Below, piece after piece: positions 5,239 to 12,900 of a stretch of 17,985 bases of DNA. Below the pieces are notes generated by a model. It was given only the letters and a program-made list of their open reading frames with translations, did not search any database and was not told where the DNA came from. This DNA comes from JAGAJR01 sp048463395 (lineage in GTDB: Bacteria > Pseudomonadota > Alphaproteobacteria > RF32 > CAG-239): positions 1-17,985 of the forward strand of contig DBFWPL010000024.1 in NCBI GenBank assembly GCA_048463395.1, read 5' to 3'. The translations under genes and the position numbers were made by a program. The first letter of the stretch is position 1. The number at the start of each line of letters is the position of its first letter.

Positions 5239-7671
5239 ATGTTGTCATTGAAAACAATCTCTAAAGCGGCGGCAGCTTCTTTATTGATGATGATTACCTT
5301 GATTCAAGGTGCTTTTGCTTCCGAAATTGACCTGAATGTTCCGTCGTTGGATGTCGGGTATAATCTCTGGGGGTATGCAATTACCGGTTCTCAAATCCTG
5401 ATGTATGGTTTGGGAGTCTGTTTACTCGGTATGATTTTTGGTTTTTATGAATTTGTCAAAATCAAGAAAATGCCGGCTCACAGCTCAATGCTGGCTGTTT
5501 CTCACACTATTTACGAAACCTGCAAAACGTATATGAAACAGCAGGCCAAATTGTTGCTTTTATTGGAAGTATTTATTGCAGTTTGTATTTTTTATTACTT
5601 CTTTTATCTTAACGCAACACCGTTGGCTAAAGTTTTGACTATTCTCGGTTGGTCTGTTCTAGGTATTCTCGGTTCTTACGCCGTTGCCTGGTTTGGTATG
5701 AGAATTAATACTTATGCCAACTCCAGAACAGCTTTCCAGTCTCTGAAAGCGAATCCGTATTCGGTTATGAGTTTGCCTCTGCGTTCGGGTATGTCTATCG
5801 GTGTTTTGCTGATTTGCGTCGAACTGATTATGATGATTATCATTCTTTTGTTTGTTCCGAGAGATAATGCCGGGGCTTGCTTTATCGGCTTTGCCATCGG
5901 CGAATCGTTGGGAGCCTCTGCTTTGCGTATTTGCGGCGGTATTTTTACCAAGATTGCCGATATCGGTGCCGACTTGATGAAAATTATTTTCAAAATTGAT
6001 GAAGACGATGCCCGTAACCCGGGTGTGATTGCCGATTGTACCGGTGATAATGCCGGTGACTCTGTCGGCCCGACTGCCGATGGTTTTGAGACCTACGGCG
6101 TAACCGGTGTGGCTCTTATCAGCTTCATCGTTTTGGGTGCCGGGATGATGTACGCTCCGAACGGAGAATTATCATTAATGGCAGGCGGTATTGATATTCA
6201 GGCCAGATTGATTGTCTGGATTTTCACTATGCGTGTTTTAATGATTATCACTTCCATTGTGGCTTATCTGTTGAATGCCGGTGCTTGTCGAGCAATTTTC
6301 GGAAAGGCCAAAGCCTTTAACTTTGAGACACCGCTAACCAGTTTGGTTTGGCTGACATCCTTGATTTCCATCGGTGTTACATTTGGCGTGTCTTATGTAA
6401 TGATCGGCAATATGGGAGATGATTTGTGGTGGAAGCTTTCGGTTATCATCAGTTGTGGTACATTAGCCGCTGCTTTGATTCCGGAATTTACCAAAATCTT
6501 TACGTCTTCCCGCTCCAAACATGTGGAAGAAATTGTTAATGCCAGTCGTGAAGCCGGTGCTTCCCTGAATATTATTTCGGGTATTGTTGCCGGTAACTTC
6601 TCCGCTTTCTGGAAGGGGTTGGTAATGGTTGGTTTGATGGTCGTTGCATATTTTACCGCTCGTGAAGGTTTAGACGGATATATGGTTTATCCGACAATCT
6701 TTGCTTTCGGTTTGGTGGCTTTCGGTATGTTAGGTATGGGGCCGGTAACGATTGCCGTTGACAGCTATGGTCCGGTTACCGATAACGCCCAGTCTGTTTT
6801 TGAGTTGTCTCAAATTGAGCAGATTAAGGGTATTGATAAAGAAATCGACAAAGAATATGGTTTCAAACCTGACTTTGAAGTCGGCAAGCATTTGCTTGAA
6901 GAGAACGATTCCGCCGGAAATACTTTCAAGGCTACGGCTAAGCCGGTTCTTATCGGTACGGCCGTTATCGGTGCGACAACCATGATTTTCTCAATCATTT
7001 TGTTGTTAAATCTGCAACTTAATTTGCTGGATCCGAATGTTTTGTTCGGTTTGATCTTAGGCGGTGCGGTTATCTACTGGTTCTCCGGCGCTTCTATGCA
7101 AGCCGTTTCTACCGGTGCATATCGTGCGGTAAACTATATTAAGCAGCATATTAAGCTTGATACCACAAAAGCCGCTTCCGTTGAGGATTCTAAAAGGGTT
7201 GTCAAAATTTGTACGCTTTATGCTCAGAAAGGTATGTTGAATATCTTTATTGTGATTTTCTCTTTCACAATAGCATTTGCCTGTTTTGATGCCAACTTGT
7301 TTGCAAGTTATCTGATTTCAATTGCCGTATTTGGTTTGTTCCAAGCTTTGTTTATGGCAAATGCCGGCGGTGCCTGGGATAATGCCAAAAAGGTTGTTGA
7401 GGTTGATTTGCACGAAAAGGGAACGCCTTTACACGATGCTGCGGTTGTCGGCGATACGGTTGGTGATCCGTATAAAGACACGTCATCCGTTGCCTTAAAC
7501 CCGATTATCAAGTTTACGACTTTATTCGGTTTGTTGGCAGTAGAGATGGCTGTTGCAGCCCCTCGCTGTGTTTCCCTCAGCTTAGGTGTTGCATTCTTCC
7601 TTTTAGGACTCTTCTTTGTATGGAGGTCTTTCTATAGAATGCGTATCGAACCTAAAAAACTGGATAATTAA
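5239..7671 (+). CDS. hppA: Membrane-bound ion-pumping pyrophosphatase
   Basis: An 810-aa integral membrane pyrophosphatase that couples hydrolysis of pyrophosphate to cation export across the inner membrane. Visible family motifs are D241-IGAD-LM-K248, DDARNP (256-261), the acidic run GDNAGDSVGPTADGFETYG, and the C-terminal GGAWDNAKK and AVVGDTVGDPYKDT. About 16 membrane segments are spread through the chain. The N terminus is a plausible cleavable signal peptide ending AFA/SE at 27/28. Length is above the more usual 660-770 residues, partly from a charged insert around residues 530-557. At the potassium-selectivity site the sequence reads GNTFKA with Lys564, the form associated with potassium-independent proton pumps; the GDSVGPTADG subtype differs from the common GDCAGMAADL form, so the pumped ion should be treated as probable H+. 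AGGA lies 8 nt before ATG. Confidence 0.96.
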   Translation: MLSLKTISKAAAASLLMMITLIQGAFASEIDLNVPSLDVGYNLWGYAITGSQILMYGLGVCLLGMIFGFYEFVKIKKMPAHSSMLAVSHTIYETCKTYMKQQAKLLLLLEVFIAVCIFYYFFYLNATPLAKVLTILGWSVLGILGSYAVAWFGMRINTYANSRTAFQSLKANPYSVMSLPLRSGMSIGVLLICVELIMMIIILLFVPRDNAGACFIGFAIGESLGASALRICGGIFTKIADIGADLMKIIFKIDEDDARNPGVIADCTGDNAGDSVGPTADGFETYGVTGVALISFIVLGAGMMYAPNGELSLMAGGIDIQARLIVWIFTMRVLMIITSIVAYLLNAGACRAIFGKAKAFNFETPLTSLVWLTSLISIGVTFGVSYVMIGNMGDDLWWKLSVIISCGTLAAALIPEFTKIFTSSRSKHVEEIVNASREAGASLNIISGIVAGNFSAFWKGLVMVGLMVVAYFTAREGLDGYMVYPTIFAFGLVAFGMLGMGPVTIAVDSYGPVTDNAQSVFELSQIEQIKGIDKEIDKEYGFKPDFEVGKHLLEENDSAGNTFKATAKPVLIGTAVIGATTMIFSIILLLNLQLNLLDPNVLFGLILGGAVIYWFSGASMQAVSTGAYRAVNYIKQHIKLDTTKAASVEDSKRVVKICTLYAQKGMLNIFIVIFSFTIAFACFDANLFASYLISIAVFGLFQALFMANAGGAWDNAKKVVEVDLHEKGTPLHDAAVVGDTVGDPYKDTSSVALNPIIKFTTLFGLLAVEMAVAAPRCVSLSLGVAFFLLGLFFVWRSFYRMRIEPKKLDN

Positions 7672-7689
7672 CCATTAAAACAATTTTAC

Positions 7690-7742
7690 GGAGTTGGGAA
7701 AAATTCATTTACTATTTTGTAAACTAAAATTTTTCCCACTCC
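7690..7742 (+). other. Large hairpin after hppA, related to the downstream repeat hairpins
   Basis: GGAGT and GGGAAAAATT on the left pair with AATTTTTCCCACTCC on the right, with one bulged T and an inner TTTAC/GTAAA stem. No T tract follows, so it is more likely a 3' end-stabilising structure than a true terminator. Its order of stems and connecting bases resembles the hairpins in the tandem repeat downstream. Confidence 0.6.
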
Positions 7743-7820
7743 TAGAAATCATTTTACTGGTTTAATTCTGCAGTTTTTACAAAAGTCGACTAACGGGTAA
7801 CTAATACAGAAACCGCAAAG

Positions 7821-7869
7821 GGTTGGAAATTCACGTAGCTATATGTACGCTAAAATTTTCAGCCTTTTT
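7821..7869 (+). terminator. Terminator-like hairpin, repeat copy 1
   Basis: GGTTGGAAAT (7821-7830) pairs with ATTTTCAGCC (7855-7864), including two G-U pairs, with a smaller internal CGTA/TACG stem, followed by TTTTT. Confidence 0.6.
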
Positions 7870-7972
7870 GTTTCTTATTATTTCCCTCGTTATTCAACTT
7901 TTTTGTCAGGGAGTTTAATTCTGCAGTTTTTACAAAGTCGACTAACGGGTAACTAATACAGAAATCGCAAAG

Positions 7973-8021
7973 GGCTGAAAATTCACGTAGCTATATGTAC
8001 GCTAAAAATTTCAGCCTTTTT
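7973..8021 (+). terminator. Terminator-like hairpin, repeat copy 2
   Basis: GGCTGAAA (7973-7980) pairs perfectly with TTTCAGCC (8009-8016), followed by TTTTT. The copy 1 G-U pairs are Watson-Crick pairs here. Confidence 0.7.
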
Positions 8022-8123
8022 GTTTCTTATTATTTCCCTCGTTATTCAACTTTTTTGTCAGGGAGTTTAATTCTGCAGTTTTTACAAAAGTCGATTAACG
8101 GGTAACTAATATAAAAAATGAGA

Positions 8124-8149
8124 AGCTCCGCAATGTTCGGGGCTTTTTT
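8124..8149 (+). terminator. Intrinsic terminator ending the tandem repeat
   Basis: AGCTCCG (8124-8130) pairs with CGGGGCT (8138-8144) around CAATGTT, followed by a six-base T run. It begins just after the truncated third repeat copy. Confidence 0.8.
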
Positions 8150-8178
8150 GTTGTGTAACAAGAATGGGCATTTAAAAG

Positions 8179-8223
8179 AAAAAACCTCAAATGCAGAGCA
8201 TAAAAGCGGAGCATAAGAGGTTT
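8179..8223 (-). terminator. Minus-strand terminator-like hairpin
   Basis: AAACCTC (8182-8188) pairs with GAGGTTT (8217-8223); on the minus strand the stem is followed by six Ts. The loop is long (28 nt) and contains AGCATAA twice (8197-8203 and 8210-8216). Its use would require a minus-strand transcript from the gene-free region. Confidence 0.45.
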
Positions 8224-8236
8224 AAAACAGAGGTCT

Positions 8237-8363
8237 AAAACTTTGGAGACTGGTCTGCGGGTTTCGCAGGTTTGCTCTTCAGTTCTGTTAATAATATTTA
8301 TAAAAGCTCAAAAACTTTGTAGAGGCTGGCAGTTGTCGTCAGTTTTACTCATTTAGTTTTTTT
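8237..8363 (+). ncRNA. Candidate structured RNA made of two similar motifs
   Basis: Two stretches 74 bp apart share the frame AAAACTTTG-x-AGA, then CTGG, a small hairpin, CAG, TTT-x-CTC and AGTT: 8237-8284 and 8311-8358. The hairpin is CTGCG/CGCAG in copy 1 and CTGGC/GTCAG (one G-U) in copy 2, so the stem persists although its bases differ. Copy 1 is also enclosed by ACAGA/TCTGT. Copy 2 runs into seven Ts at 8357-8363. No known RNA family is recognised; strand is inferred from the T run. Confidence 0.4.
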
Positions 8364-8627
8364 GATAATATTTTAAAACTTTTTATTTGTGGGCTTATCT
8401 CTGATGTTCATTCGGTTATAAATCTTTTAGGTTATGTTTTTATCCGAAATTTATACAGGAGGCGGTCTTTCGTTTAATGTATTCATACTAATTTGTTTTG
8501 TTAATTGCAATTTAATATATAAAAAGTGTTTTGTCAACATTTATTTTGTATATTTTGGCATTTTTTGTTTAAGTATGCTGTATATTCTTTTTTGTTTGGG
8601 GTTTTAGTTAAGTTTGAAAAAAATATA
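8364..8627. other. AT-rich gene-free stretch
   Basis: No gene is seen. The stretch is strongly AT-rich, with a small palindrome AATTGCAATT at 8503-8512. An open frame beginning at 8526 has no ribosome site, low-complexity Phe/Cys/Tyr-rich translation and crosses a likely promoter, so it is not called. Confidence 0.5.
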
Positions 8628-8657
8628 TTGACAAAAAAAGGCCGTTTGTGTTATTAC
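8628..8657 (+). promoter_or_regulatory. Promoter of a candidate small RNA gene
   Basis: Perfect TTGACA (8628-8633), an 18-bp spacer and TATTAC (8652-8657), four of six to consensus. No protein gene follows; a terminator lies about 215 bp downstream. Confidence 0.5.
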
Positions 8658-8663
8658 AAAACT

Positions 8664-8878
8664 GCTAAAATTGATTATATTGTCCATTACTATATATGTG
8701 AAACGTGTTTTCTCTCTGTTTTTTGCAGACAAGAAACTTTGTTTTAAGGTATTTACATACAGAGTGTATGTTTGTCTGGTGGGCTTAAACTGTCTTATTC
8801 ATAGCTTTACTTTCAGTTTATGGTAACCAGACATCCCCGGAGTGATGATAAATTGTGAAATTTATTTCCGGGGCTTTT
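8664..8878 (+). ncRNA. Candidate free-standing small RNA
   Basis: The predicted transcript starts about 7 bp after the -10 box and ends at the terminator at 8835-8878. Its 3' half folds well: ACATAC/GTATGT (8755-8771); a long hairpin with outer stem TGTCTGGT/ACCAGACA (8773-8780 with 8826-8833) and inner stem TAAACTG/CAGTTTA (8786-8792 with 8814-8820) closing a 21-nt loop; then the terminator. The 5' end is uncertain. It resembles no family I can name (not tmRNA, SRP RNA or RNase P). Confidence 0.45.
8835..8878 (+). terminator. Terminator of the candidate small RNA
   Basis: CCCCGGA/TCCGGGG (8835-8841 with 8867-8873) encloses ATAAATT/AATTTAT around GTGA, followed by a short T run (CTTTTG). Confidence 0.7.
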
Positions 8879-8908
8879 GTAGAATCTAAGTCCAGTTTTT
8901 CTTTAGCT

Positions 8909-8944
8909 TCCCGAGGACAGTGTTGTGAAACACGAGGGATTTTT
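8909..8944 (+). terminator. Second terminator-like hairpin in the series
   Basis: TCCC/GGGA (8909-8912 with 8936-8939) and GTGTT/AACAC (8920-8924 with 8929-8933) with an uneven internal loop, followed by five Ts. Confidence 0.5.
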
Positions 8945-8967
8945 AGAAATACTGAATAAAAATATTT

Positions 8968-8989
8968 TTCGGTTTTACCGAATGTTTTT
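8968..8989 (+). terminator. Third terminator-like hairpin in the series
   Basis: TTCGGT/ACCGAA with a three-base loop, followed by TGTTTTT. Confidence 0.5.
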
Positions 8990-8999
8990 CTCTTAAGCG

Positions 9000-9040
9000 A
9001 TCCCCTTTGGTTGTTTTTGTTAACAACAAAGGGGATTTTT
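9000..9040 (+). terminator. Strong terminator facing the fieF 3' end
   Basis: ATCCCCTTT/AAAGGGGAT plus GTTGTT/AACAAC, a 15-bp stem with one bulged G, followed by five Ts on the plus strand. No T run exists on the minus side, so it stops plus-strand transcription arriving at the convergent cation-exporter gene rather than ending that gene. Confidence 0.88.
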
Positions 9041-9042
9041 GT

Positions 9043-9975
9043 TTATTTGCGATTGTATTTGATTTTTTGATCCAGACGTTCTTCTTTAATTCCGGCAGGG
9101 TCTTGGTGGATTATGATTTGAGAGTTTGGATAAGCGGTTAGAATATCTTCTTCAATTAAATCCGTCAGATCGTGGGCAGCATAAAGAGAAAGTTCTCCGT
9201 CCAGTTCCAGATGGAATTCAAACATATATGTTCCGCCAAGGTCTCTGGTTCGTAAATCGTGAATGCCTTTGGCAAAAGGGCTTTCTTTAACAATATTCAT
9301 AATGTTTAAGCGGATTTCATCGCTGAGTTCGGCATCCATTAAAACTTTTACGGCATCGCTGGCCAAAAGATAGGCATTCTTGAGTAAATATGATGAAATA
9401 ACAAAAGCTGTTAAGGTATCAAACCAGCTGATTTGGAACAACTTAACAACAATCAAACTGATGATGATGGAAATATTGGTGATGACGTCAACTGCGTAGT
9501 GAGCCGAATCGGCACTGATGGCTCGCGAGGCGGTACGTTTTGTTACGTATTTCTGGAAGAGAATAAGAGCAATTGTGGCAATCAAGCTGATAGTCATAAT
9601 TAAAATACCGATGCCGGTTTGTTCCAACTGACGGGGATAGAAGAAACGGCTGAAACCGTCATACATAACGAAGATTCCCGAACCGGCGATAAAGGCAGAC
9701 TGAATAAGGGCACTTAGAGCCTCGGCTTTGCCGTATCCGTAACGATGGTCGGCGGTGGCCGGTTTGGATGAAAATTTGACGGCAACAAATGTGATTGACG
9801 AAGCGAAAATATCGGCCAAACTGTCAATCATAGATGACAGTACGGCTAAAGAGCCGGTATATAATGCACCAAAGGTTTTTAAAAGACTTAAGGCAACGGA
9901 CAGAGAAATACTGGCTATGGCGGCGGCTTTTTTCAAACTGTCGCAGTGTTGCTTATTCAAAGGCTTTAAAGACAT
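9043..9975 (-). CDS. fieF: Cation diffusion facilitator, FieF type
   Basis: A 310-aa inner-membrane exporter of divalent cations (zinc, iron or similar) driven by proton exchange. The transport site is complete: Asp51 and Asp55 in the second membrane helix (SSMIDSLAD) and His159 and Asp163 in the fifth (SAHYAVD), all offset by six from FieF D45, D49, H153 and D157. The DHRYGYGKAE loop after helix 2 matches FieF except that the second histidine of that motif is Tyr81. A cytoplasmic C-terminal domain of about 90 residues carries the usual histidines (AAHD, IIIHQD). The start overlaps the upstream fusion gene by 23 nt, so translation is probably coupled; CGGAG stands 11 nt upstream. Metal choice cannot be settled from sequence. 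Confidence 0.92.
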   Translation of the reverse strand: MSLKPLNKQHCDSLKKAAAIASISLSVALSLLKTFGALYTGSLAVLSSMIDSLADIFASSITFVAVKFSSKPATADHRYGYGKAEALSALIQSAFIAGSGIFVMYDGFSRFFYPRQLEQTGIGILIMTISLIATIALILFQKYVTKRTASRAISADSAHYAVDVITNISIIISLIVVKLFQISWFDTLTAFVISSYLLKNAYLLASDAVKVLMDAELSDEIRLNIMNIVKESPFAKGIHDLRTRDLGGTYMFEFHLELDGELSLYAAHDLTDLIEEDILTAYPNSQIIIHQDPAGIKEERLDQKIKYNRK

Positions 9976-12900
9976 TTTTTATAACTTCTCCGTTGTCGGT
10001 TGAAATCTTGTAAAAGTTGCCTTTAACATAATCGGAAAATAATTGCAAATGCTTTCCGTAAACCGGTTGTTGAATGGTATAATTCAGGTAGTATGTGTCA
10101 TTTTGCCGGTAGAAGTCAATTTGAACGCTATTGTTATTTTCAATGTTCATTTTCAAAGAGGTTATCAGTTGTGAGTTCTGAGGTTGTTTGTTTAATGGGG
10201 TTATCTGCATATTCAGCAATAATCCGGCGAGTTTGGAGAGTTCATCCGAGTTGGTGTTGTTATTGACTTTTTCCAGTCGGCCGAAACGCAGGTTCCAGAT
10301 TGTGCTGTATGTCCAGTCTCTCCAGTCTGTTGAAAGGTCTATGAAGTCGGCATTAACCAACCATATCTGAAATTGGTTGTCGAATTTTAGGTATGCAGCA
10401 CGTCCGCCTCGACCGATATCAATGTCAAACTTGCCTATCTCAAAGGCTTTTAACGGGAAATTGTCTTTATTCAACAGTTCAATACGAATATTGGGAGAAT
10501 CTTCGACTTCTTGCGGTTGTAAGCCGAATTTGGCGAGATATTCGGCTTTTGCTGATTTTTTTTCATAGTAAGTTGCATCCAGAAGGGTGTTCAAAAAACT
10601 TTTTACTCTTTCCTGATATACGGGGAGTTGAGCAAGGTTTTGAAGTTTCCACTCGCCTTCTTCCTTATATAAAAGGATGTTTCCGGTTCTACTTTTTAGT
10701 GAGATTTTTTTGATTTGATTGATGTGTTTTTCCAAATCGGGAAAAACGGCTTTGTCTTCGTAATCCTCAACCGGATTTTCATTGTTTAAGTTATCGGAAT
10801 AAATGCCGACCCCGAGAATAATCAGAGAAGAAACAATCAGTTTAAGTAAGTCTTTGTTAAAACGGATTTTGGCGGAAGTATTTTTTTTGCGATTTTGCCA
10901 GATGTTAAAAAACAATAATCCGAATAAAATCAGGGATGGAATCAGGTAAATGTTGAAGAGTTTGACTTTTCGAGCCTGATGATTGATTTCATCGTTTAAG
11001 TCGATTCTGATTTTCCCCAATTGGCGGCGGAGAGAATCCAGTTCTTTGCGAATGTTTCCGATAACGGCAAGTTCATCGGAAGTGAAATTTTTCCGGCCTT
11101 CAAAATCTTTTTTGTTCCATATTTCGTTTAAGCCTTTTTGGGCCCGGTTTATTTTTTCAAAAATTTCGCTTTCTTTGAGCTTGAATTCGAAGAGTTTTTG
11201 TTTCCGGAGTTTTTCGATATCTTCAAATTTGCGGGATAAAGCTGCTTTGCCGCGAAGTTCGTTTAGCGGTGTTTCTCCGGAGAGGCTTTCCAGAGCATTG
11301 AAAACAAAATTTCCGTTGTCCAGTATCGGGATATAATAGCTCTTATCCAGAACGTTTTCTGTTGTCGTCCAAAAACTGTCATAAAGGAAGTCTGTATCGC
11401 CGACGACAATAAGTTCGTACGGACGGGCAGGGTTTCTGCTGATGATTTTGGCGGCGATAACTTTGGGGTTCTTATCAGCCTGAAAATTTTTCAACAAAAT
11501 TTCGGGATTAGTGTTGTTATAAATCGCCTCAACAGGGATAAGTGAGGAATTTTCACTAGGTGTTACCAGCGGAATAAATTCTGCTTCTGCAGCGTCAATG
11601 ACTGTGAGAGGGGAGGCTGAGGCAAACAGGATTTTTTGTAAAGAGCCGGTTTCTTTTTCAGTTCGATTTAAGCCGTTGCCCTGAGCGGTAAACTGGATGA
11701 CATCCTGTGTAAACGCCGGATTGCTTCCGTAGTTTTGGGAAGCATCCACGGTAATGGAATTGTCCAAGTCAGCAACGACGGCTTCTTTGTAAAAACGGAA
11801 GTTCCAAAAGTTTTCCAAATCTTCTAGATTTGACGGTGTTAATTCCTGATTGATCGGAGAAAAAATTCTCGGGGCTTCCGGTGCCGCGTCGAGCAAAACT
11901 AAAGCTTTTCCCCCGTTTACGGAATAATCTTTGATTTTTTCAATCAATTCGGATGATAGGTTTTGAGGGTGGATAATCATCAATACATCCAGTTTTTCCG
12001 GGAAATCTGCGGCGTCTTTGATGATGTTGAGGTTATAAAAATCTTCCAGTTCACGGATAATCTGCCATTTTTGCGTTATCATGTTATCATTGACCGCGGT
12101 ATCAAAGATCGGCAGGGACGTAATGATTCCCAATTCTTTTTTAGGCTTGGAGAGCAGATGGATTTTCTGGGTGATATCCTGTTCCAAAAACGGTTGGCGA
12201 AGCAGTGAGAAGAACGGGATAATCTGTTTATTATCCGCTTCATCGCTCAAAGTCAGGCCGAAAAAGCCGTTTTGGTTCAAATCCACAAGCGGAAAAGGCT
12301 GCAGACCTGCTACAATTGCCTGATCTTCAATTTTATCCAAGGGTTGAGGATTATAAATTCGGAATGAAAAATTTCCGCCGGAAAGATCTGCATAATGTTT
12401 AAGAAGCAGTCTTACTTTGTCAAACATCAGGCGGATTTCAGGGTTTCTTTGACCGAGAATCGGAGAATAATACAGTTTGGCAATAACCGGTTCTTTTAAG
12501 TTTTTTAAAATATTTTCAGTTGTTGATGTCAGTGTGAAGAGTTTTTCTTCCGTGAAGTCATATTGTATGCTGCGAAAACGACTGTTGGCAATTAAGTTAA
12601 TGCCGGCAAAGCTGATGAGCAGACAAACGAACGCCATGATGTAGTAGTTGCGGCTTGTGGATTTCAGCCAGTCGGAAGTACCGGAGGTTTTGAAGCTGAC
12701 AATCAGAACTGTTGTGAAGTTGAATAAAATGATAACGGATGAAAAGAAAATGATGTCTCGGAGTTCCAAAAGTCCTTGGCTCAGGGTGTTAAAGTGGGTT
12801 AAAAAACTGAAAGAAGCAATCATGTCAACGACGGATAACGGAGCAAGCATTCTGAAAACGCTTAAAACATACTCAATTCCGGAGAAGAAAAAGATCAAGT

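Larger units (their letters stand above)
7760..8111. repeat. Tandem repeat of 153/152 bp, two full copies and a partial third
   Basis: Units begin with GTTTAATTCTGCAG at 7760, 7913 and 8065. The third copy stops after about 47 bp (near 8111) and runs into a terminator. Each full copy has a hairpin with TTTTT behind it. Copy 2 lacks one A in the run after TTTTTAC, and a few bases differ in the hairpin arms, mostly as changes that keep pairing possible. No coding frame is kept over the whole unit. Confidence 0.9.

Noticed and set aside
7760..8111. Zinc-ribbon-like CxxC peptide read on the minus strand of the repeats
   Set aside because: Copy 1 gives CGFC and CKNC pairs, but there is no start codon, copy 2 is frameshifted by one missing base, and copy 3 lacks the first pair.
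8237..8363. Integron attC sites
   Set aside because: The paired motifs lack the required RYYYAAC and GTTRRRY ends, and no integrase or cassettes are nearby.
8526..8747. 73-codon plus-strand open frame
   Set aside because: No ribosome site, Phe/Cys/Tyr-rich low-complexity translation in very AT-rich DNA, and it overlaps the TTGACA promoter of the candidate small RNA.
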